Part shown: piece after piece, positions 5,517-9,254 of the stretch
How the letters are laid out: each line of letters starts with the position of its first letter
Position numbering within the stretch: the first letter of the stretch is position 1
Notes under the pieces: generated by a model
Told to the model about the DNA's origin: nothing
Seen by the model: the letters and a program-made list of their open reading frames with translations, nothing else
Database searches by the model: none
Source of the DNA: Myxococcales bacterium
Lineage (GTDB): Bacteria; Myxococcota; Bradymonadia; UBA7976; UBA1532
NCBI GenBank assembly: GCA_020430675.1
Contig: JAGQJJ010000103.1
Coordinates: 1-9,254, forward strand
Direction of reading: 5' to 3'
Length of the DNA stretch: 9,254 nt
Program-made: the position numbers and the translations under genes

Positions 5517-6944
5517 ATGGGTCTGTTCGTCAATACGAACGTCGCGTCGATCAACGCGCAGCGCAACCTGGCGGCCAGCGGTCGCCTCGTGAACCGCGCC
5601 TACCAGCGGCTGTCATCGGGCCTGCGCATCAACAGCGCCAAGGACGACGCCGCCGGCCTGTCGATCTCGACCCGCTTCACCTCCCAGATTCGGGGGCTCA
5701 ACCAGGCCGCGCGCAATACCGGCGACGGGCTGAGCATGGCGCAGACCATCGAAGGCGCGCTGCAAGAGACCACCAACATCCTTCAGCGCATCCGCGAGCT
5801 CTCGGTGCAGGCGGCGAGCGACATCAACACCGAAGCCGACCGCGCCTCGCTCGATGACGAGGTGCAGGCGCTGATCGAAGAGCTCGATCGCATCGGCGAG
5901 ACCACCACCTTCAACAACCAGCATGTGCTCAATGGCGAGTTCGTGCAGTCGTTCTTCCACGTCGGCGCCAACGCCTGGGAGACCATCGCGGTCAGCGTCA
6001 AGGACGCGCGCCCGCTCTCGCTCGGCCGGGCGGCGGTGGTCACCTCGGTGCAGGTCGGCACCGATGCGCTCGCCAAAGACGCGAACCCCATCCTGATCAA
6101 TGGCATCACGCTGCGCAGCACCAGCGCGGTTGATGACACCGTCTCGACCTCGTTTGCCACCGGCTCGGCCATCGCCAAGGCCAATGCCATCAATGACATC
6201 GCCGAGCTGACCGGCGTGCGCGTGCGCGCTCTGACCACGCTTGATGAAGCCAACGATGATGTCACCGCCGGCACGCTCGACCAGGCGAACTACCTGCAGA
6301 TCAACGGCGAGGTCATCATCGGCTTCGCGGTGCAGGAAGACGACGCCGACGGCGAGCTGGTGGCGCAGATCAACGCCGTCGTCGACAAGACCGGCGTCGT
6401 CGCCTCGCTCGACGCCAACTACCGCGTCGTGCTGAGCGCGGTCGACGGGCGCAATATCGAGGTGCAGGCGGTCGGCAACGCGGCCAACATCACCGGCCTC
6501 GGCGCCGGTGTGACCACCGCGCGGCTTGAGTTCACCAGCACCGACCAGTTTTTCATCCGCGCGCCGGCGGTGGCCGACCTGAACCGCATCGGCTTCCAGG
6601 TCGAGCAGCTCGTGGGCGTGCAGAACAGCCAGGCGATGCAATCGGTCGACGTGCGCACCCGCGACACGGCCAACCGGGCCATCGAGGTGGTCGACCGGGC
6701 GCTGGAGCAGGTCTCGCGCGACCGCTCGCGCCTTGGCGCGGTGCAGAACCGGCTCGAGAGCACGATCAGCAACCTGAGCACCATCTCGGAGAACATGTCG
6801 GCCTCACGCAGTCGCATCCTCGACGCGGACTTCGCTGGCGAGTCGGCCGAGCTGGCGCGCAACCAGATTCTGCAACAGGCGGGCACGACCATCCTGGCGC
6901 AAGCGAACCAGAACACGCAGGCGGCGTTGTCGCTCCTGCAATGA
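5517..6944 (+). CDS. fliC: Flagellin 1, flagellar filament subunit
   Basis: 475 residues from ATG 5517, with AGGGAG (5504-5509) seven bases upstream. The N-terminal flagellin region (about 1-165) opens MGLFVNTNVASINAQRNL and includes RINSAKDDAAGL and LQRIRELSVQAAS (89-101); the last corresponds to the conserved D1 surface that TLR5 recognises in enterobacterial flagellins. The C-terminal region (about 383-475) includes LGAVQNRLEST, SASRSRILDADFA and the helix ending LSLLQ. The centre (about 190-320) holds two flagellin IN-type motifs, one from ILINGITLRS and one from LQINGEVIIGF with INAVVDKTGVVASLD. No signal peptide, as expected for export by the flagellar type III apparatus. It lies divergent from a GGDEF protein and upstream of a close paralogue. 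Likely regulation is by the sigma-28-like promoter and the leader hairpins. The family call is firm; the gene name is generic. Confidence 0.97.
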   Translation: MGLFVNTNVASINAQRNLAASGRLVNRAYQRLSSGLRINSAKDDAAGLSISTRFTSQIRGLNQAARNTGDGLSMAQTIEGALQETTNILQRIRELSVQAASDINTEADRASLDDEVQALIEELDRIGETTTFNNQHVLNGEFVQSFFHVGANAWETIAVSVKDARPLSLGRAAVVTSVQVGTDALAKDANPILINGITLRSTSAVDDTVSTSFATGSAIAKANAINDIAELTGVRVRALTTLDEANDDVTAGTLDQANYLQINGEVIIGFAVQEDDADGELVAQINAVVDKTGVVASLDANYRVVLSAVDGRNIEVQAVGNAANITGLGAGVTTARLEFTSTDQFFIRAPAVADLNRIGFQVEQLVGVQNSQAMQSVDVRTRDTANRAIEVVDRALEQVSRDRSRLGAVQNRLESTISNLSTISENMSASRSRILDADFAGESAELARNQILQQAGTTILAQANQNTQAALSLLQ

Positions 6945-7125
6945 CAAGGCTCGGGGAGGGTCTCATGCCATTGAATGGCCGAGCGTCCGTCGCGGCGCAG
7001 GTCGCCGCTTTGGGCCGCGCGCCGCCGCGGGCCCGTGGGCGACCACGAAGGCATGCCACCGGCCCGCCCCGCGCGGGCCCTCGACCCGGCAGGACCGGGT
7101 GGGGAGGTGTCATCGACGCGAGGTG

Positions 7126-7146
7126 ATGGCATGCCGAGCATGCCAT
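7126..7146. repeat. Perfect nine-base inverted repeat in the flagellin gap
   Basis: ATGGCATGC (7126-7134) and GCATGCCAT (7138-7146) flank the three bases CGA. It is symmetric enough to be an operator for a dimeric regulator or a tight hairpin. It lies 182 bases after flagellin 1 and 438 bases before flagellin 2. Confidence 0.45.
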
Positions 7147-7348
7147 GCCGGCGCTCATGCGGGCGTCGATGGGTGAAGTGCGTCCACGTGGCCGTGGATG
7201 AAAGTATGCCATCGATCGCGGGCCAGGCGGCGCGCGGTCAGTGCCTTGAAGTGTGAATCCCGAGGGAGCGCGCCTCGGAGCGTGCAGCGCATAACCGGTC
7301 GAGCGAGGTGCGACACCGTGACCCGAGTTCAAGGAACGAAGCCGCAGG

Positions 7349-7364
7349 AATACCAGAAGGTATT
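7349..7364. repeat. Small perfect hairpin in the flagellin gap
   Basis: AATACC (7349-7354) pairs with GGTATT (7359-7364) around the loop AGAA. It is AT-richer than its surroundings. Confidence 0.35.
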
Positions 7365-7400
7365 GCGAGCGCTGAGTGACACAGAAATCGGCTCACGGGG

Positions 7401-7437
7401 GCGTGCATCGCAAAGTGCCGGGCTATGCGATACACGC
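7401..7437. repeat. Twelve-base imperfect inverted repeat in the flagellin gap
   Basis: GCGTGCATCGCA (7401-7412) and TGCGATACACGC (7426-7437) pair at 11 of 12 positions around a 13-base loop. This is the longest stem I see in the gap. It could be an RNA element in the flagellin 2 leader, a terminator stem or a protein site. Confidence 0.45.
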
Positions 7438-7491
7438 GCCTAGCCGGCAAGACGCTGGCGGTGCCATCGGTTCGAGCTCCCATCACGCGCG

Positions 7492-7506
7492 TCCGCAGAC
7501 TGCGGA
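7492..7506. repeat. Six-base hairpin upstream of the flagellin 2 leader element
   Basis: TCCGCA (7492-7497) and TGCGGA (7501-7506) pair around GAC. It lies 17 bases before the AAGGAC hairpin. Confidence 0.35.
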
Positions 7507-7522
7507 TGCCATGAAATGACTT

Positions 7523-7538
7523 GGGGCAAGGACGCCCC
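7523..7538 (+). promoter_or_regulatory. Leader hairpin of flagellin 2 with AAGGAC loop, candidate CsrA/RsmA site
   Basis: GGGGC (7523-7527) pairs with GCCCC (7534-7538), leaving the loop AAGGAC closed by a C-G pair. Compared with the flagellin 1 hairpin, the loop and the three inner pairs are kept while the next pairs change from C-G to G-C and from A-T to G-C, so pairing is preserved. A-N-GGA words at 7570-7574 and 7578-7582 cover the ribosome binding site and the bases before the start codon. Confidence 0.5.
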
Positions 7539-7583
7539 GTCCGCGCGGTGCCATCCGGCGGATCTTCTCATGGAGAGATGGAA

Positions 7584-9002
7584 ATGGGTCTGTTCATCAA
7601 TACCAACATCGCTTCGATCAACTCGCAGCGAAACCTGACCGCAAGCACCAACCGGCTGACGCGGTCGTTCCAGCGCCTGTCGACCGGCAAGCGCATCAAC
7701 AGCGCGAAGGACGACGCCGCCGGCCTCGCCATCACCACCCGGTTCAGCGCGCAGATCCGCGGGCTCAACCAGGCGGTGCGCAATACCAATGATGGCATCA
7801 GCCTGGCGCAGACGGTGGAAGGTGCCCTGCAGGAGAGCACCAACATCCTGCAGCGCATGCGCGAGCTGGCCGTGCAGGCGGCGAGCGATATCAACACCGA
7901 GAAGGACCGCGAGTCGATCAACTCCGAGGTGAACCAGCTCATCGCCGAGCTGGATCGCATCGGCAATACGACGACCTTCAACAACCAGAAGGTCATCAAC
8001 GGCGACTTCGTGCAGTCCTTCTTCCACGTCGGCGCCAACGCCTACGAGACGCTCTCGGTGCGCGTGCGCGACGCCCGGTCGACCAACCTGGGGCTGTCGG
8101 CCATCGCCACCACCGATGTGGTCGGCACCGACGCGCTCGCCCGCGGCGCCGCCGATGTGGTGATCAATGGCATCACCATCCGCACGACCGTCGCCGAAGA
8201 CGACACGGTGTCGACGTCGTTTGCCACCGGCTCGGCCATCGCCAAGGCCGCGGCCATCAATGACATGACCGAGTTCACCGGGGTCCAGGCCCGGGCGCTC
8301 ACCACGGTCGATGAAGGCAACGCCGACATCGCCGGCGGTACGCTCGACTCGGCGAACTTCCTGACGATCAATGGCCGCGTCATCACCGGCTTCAACGTCG
8401 TGGCCGACGACGCCAACGACGAGCTGACCGCCCAGATCAACGCGGTCAGCGATCTGACCGGCGTGGTCGCCACGCTCGATGAGAACGCGCACCTGGTGCT
8501 CTCGGCCGTCGACGGTCGCAACATCGAGGTGCTGGCCGCAGGGGCCGCGGCGAACGTCACCGGCCTCGCGCAAGGCGTCACCACGTCGCGGCTCGAGTTG
8601 TCGAGCGACGAGCAGTTCTTTGTCTCGGGCGGCCAGCTCGCCGACATCGGCTTCGCGGCGGCCCAGATCATCGGGGTGACCCGCACCAACTCGGTCGCCA
8701 CCGTCAACGTGCTCGACCGCGACGCGGCCAACCGCGCCATCGAAGTGCTCGACCGCGCGCTGGCCCAGATCGCCCAGGACCGATCCGACCTCGGCGCGGT
8801 GCAGAACCGCCTCGAGAGCACGATCGCCAACCTCAGCACCATCTCGGAGAACCTCTCCGCCTCGCGCAGCCGCGTCGAAGACGCCGACTTCGCCCAGGAG
8901 ACGGCCGAGCTGGCGCGCAACCAGATCCTGCAGCAGGCGGGCACGACCATCCTCGCGCAGGCCAACCAGTCGCCGCAGATCGCCCTGTCGCTGCTGAGCT
9001 GA
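7584..9002 (+). CDS. fliC: Flagellin 2, flagellar filament subunit paralogous to flagellin 1
   Basis: 472 residues. I chose ATG 7584 because the protein then begins MGLFINTNIASINSQRNL exactly like flagellin 1, with GGAGA (7572-7576) seven bases upstream; the in-frame ATG at 7578 is too close to that site. The architecture matches flagellin 1: N-terminal region with RINSAKDDAAGL and LQRMRELAVQAAS, two IN-type motifs near 193 and 262, and a C-terminal region with LGAVQNRLEST and SASRSRVEDADFA ending LSLLS. It aligns without gaps to flagellin 1 over residues 1-350, with about 243 identities by hand count. The only length change is three residues near 352-358. Both genes keep intact ends, so both can probably polymerise, and neither looks like a pseudogene. 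Its promoter is not evident, but a CsrA-type leader hairpin is present. Confidence 0.97.
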   Translation: MGLFINTNIASINSQRNLTASTNRLTRSFQRLSTGKRINSAKDDAAGLAITTRFSAQIRGLNQAVRNTNDGISLAQTVEGALQESTNILQRMRELAVQAASDINTEKDRESINSEVNQLIAELDRIGNTTTFNNQKVINGDFVQSFFHVGANAYETLSVRVRDARSTNLGLSAIATTDVVGTDALARGAADVVINGITIRTTVAEDDTVSTSFATGSAIAKAAAINDMTEFTGVQARALTTVDEGNADIAGGTLDSANFLTINGRVITGFNVVADDANDELTAQINAVSDLTGVVATLDENAHLVLSAVDGRNIEVLAAGAAANVTGLAQGVTTSRLELSSDEQFFVSGGQLADIGFAAAQIIGVTRTNSVATVNVLDRDAANRAIEVLDRALAQIAQDRSDLGAVQNRLESTIANLSTISENLSASRSRVEDADFAQETAELARNQILQQAGTTILAQANQSPQIALSLLS

Positions 9003-9254
9003 CGCCGAGGAGCGCATCGATGCCCGAACTCTACGAGAAGGCCCGCGGCCGGCCGCCTTGCGCCCGCGCGCGGCCGCCCGACGCTCAGCCGCCCGCTTCG
9101 GCTGGGGGCGCACGACACGACCCATGGACGTGCGCGCCCGGGACGACCCATCCGGCCATCACCCCGTGGCCGACGAAGGGGGCGGAGGCAGCGTTGGCGT
9201 GGCCGCCGTCGCGCTGTGCCGGCGCGGAGGAACGCGCACGGGCTGGCCCCGAGG
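9003..9254 (+). other. Region downstream of flagellin 2 with a doubtful gene start
   Basis: GAGGAG (9007-9012) lies seven bases before ATG 9020, and that frame stays open to the end of the window. It starts plausibly (MPELYEKARG) but soon becomes Pro/Ala/Arg-rich and unlike a folded protein. A second open frame from ATG 9124 (MDVRARDDPSG, then a Gly-rich run) is equally possible, and G/C third-position use does not separate them. CTCAGCCG/CGGCTGGG (9084-9091 with 9099-9106, including one G-T pair) forms a hairpin without a T-run that could end flagellin 2 transcription. I do not call a gene here. Confidence 0.3.

Larger units (their letters stand above)
6966..7554 (+). repeat. Dispersed TGCCAT repeats in the flagellin gap
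   Basis: TGCCAT occurs six times on the plus strand, starting at 6966, 7141, 7207, 7462, 7507 and 7549, and once inverted (ATGGCA at 7126-7131). The last three share a GCGG prefix (GCGGTGCCAT, GCGGATGCCAT, GCGGTGCCAT). Far fewer would be expected by chance in about 600 bases. Confidence 0.45.
6945..7583. other. Long non-coding gap between the flagellins, rich in inverted repeats
   Basis: 639 bases with no credible gene: the open frames here are short, Arg/Pro/Gly-rich and lack ribosome binding sites. No intrinsic terminator with a T-run follows flagellin 1, and no clear sigma-28 or sigma-54 element precedes flagellin 2. It holds several perfect or near-perfect inverted repeats (listed separately) and repeated TGCCAT words. 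The part from about 7325 to 7395 is visibly less GC-rich than its surroundings. Confidence 0.6.

Noticed and set aside
7380..7475. Resemblance to a GEMM (c-di-GMP) riboswitch: CGCAAAG-TGCC-GGGCTA at 7409-7425, then CTAGCCGG
   Set aside because: The first-stem GGCAAA and the GNRA tetraloop with its receptor are absent, and the conserved G-A-CGCAAA context is altered. A covariance-model search (Rfam GEMM-I) would settle it; a significant hit would reverse this.
6945..7583. Invertible segment or phase-variation switch between the flagellins
   Set aside because: I see no pair of matching inverted sites flanking a promoter and no recombinase gene in the window; the inverted repeats are short local stems.
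7440..9125. Long open frame on the minus strand opposite flagellin 2 (and a similar one opposite flagellin 1)
   Set aside because: The two shadows resemble each other only because the flagellins beneath them are paralogues. They are rich in Gly/Arg/Asp/His with no domain.
1..9254. tRNA, rRNA, CRISPR array, insertion sequence or attachment site
   Set aside because: No cloverleaf or rRNA-like sequence, regularly spaced repeats, transposase or terminal inverted repeats were seen on either strand.

Overview
High-GC DNA whose codons mostly end in G or C. It carries several lipoproteins with Asp/Gly-rich or Cys-rich segments after the lipobox, a small ribbon-helix-helix protein of a type I associate with myxobacteria, and two flagellins. 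Together these suggest a flagellated member of the Myxococcota or a related former deltaproteobacterial lineage (Polyangia- or Bradymonadales-like). This placement is inference from style and family content; there is no rRNA or other taxonomic marker in the window.

Layout. 1-375: the 3' end of an unrecognised gene, followed at 441-1871 by a lipoprotein with a probable Ig-like domain and a CBM9-like beta-sandwich. 1949-2131: a 60-residue ribbon-helix-helix regulator with its own sigma-70-type promoter. 2132-2228: a convergent gap with two hairpins. 2229-3695 (minus): a lipoprotein with a predicted beta-propeller. 3854-4111 (plus): a small lipoprotein with two four-cysteine repeats, possibly translated from a leaderless mRNA. 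4118-5122 (minus): a GAF-like/GGDEF protein whose catalytic motif is degenerate (GEEEF) but whose RxxD inhibitory-site motif is kept. 5123-5516: divergent control region. 5517-6944 and 7584-9002: two full-length flagellins in tandem, about 69% identical over the first 350 aligned residues by hand count. They are separated by a 639-base non-coding stretch rich in inverted repeats. 9003-9254: downstream sequence with at most a doubtful start of another gene.

How it may work together. The second half reads as a motility module: a putative c-di-GMP sensor next to filament genes. The most notable signal is in the leaders of both flagellins. Each has a short hairpin whose six-base loop is AAGGA(T/C), closed by a C-G pair, with outer stem pairs that differ between the two copies but remain paired. 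Each also has an A-N-GGA element overlapping the Shine-Dalgarno. This is the two-site layout expected for CsrA/RsmA control of flagellin translation. Flagellin 1 has a sigma-28-like promoter, and the GGDEF gene has a near-consensus sigma-54-like element. These regulatory readings come from sequence pattern alone and are untested.
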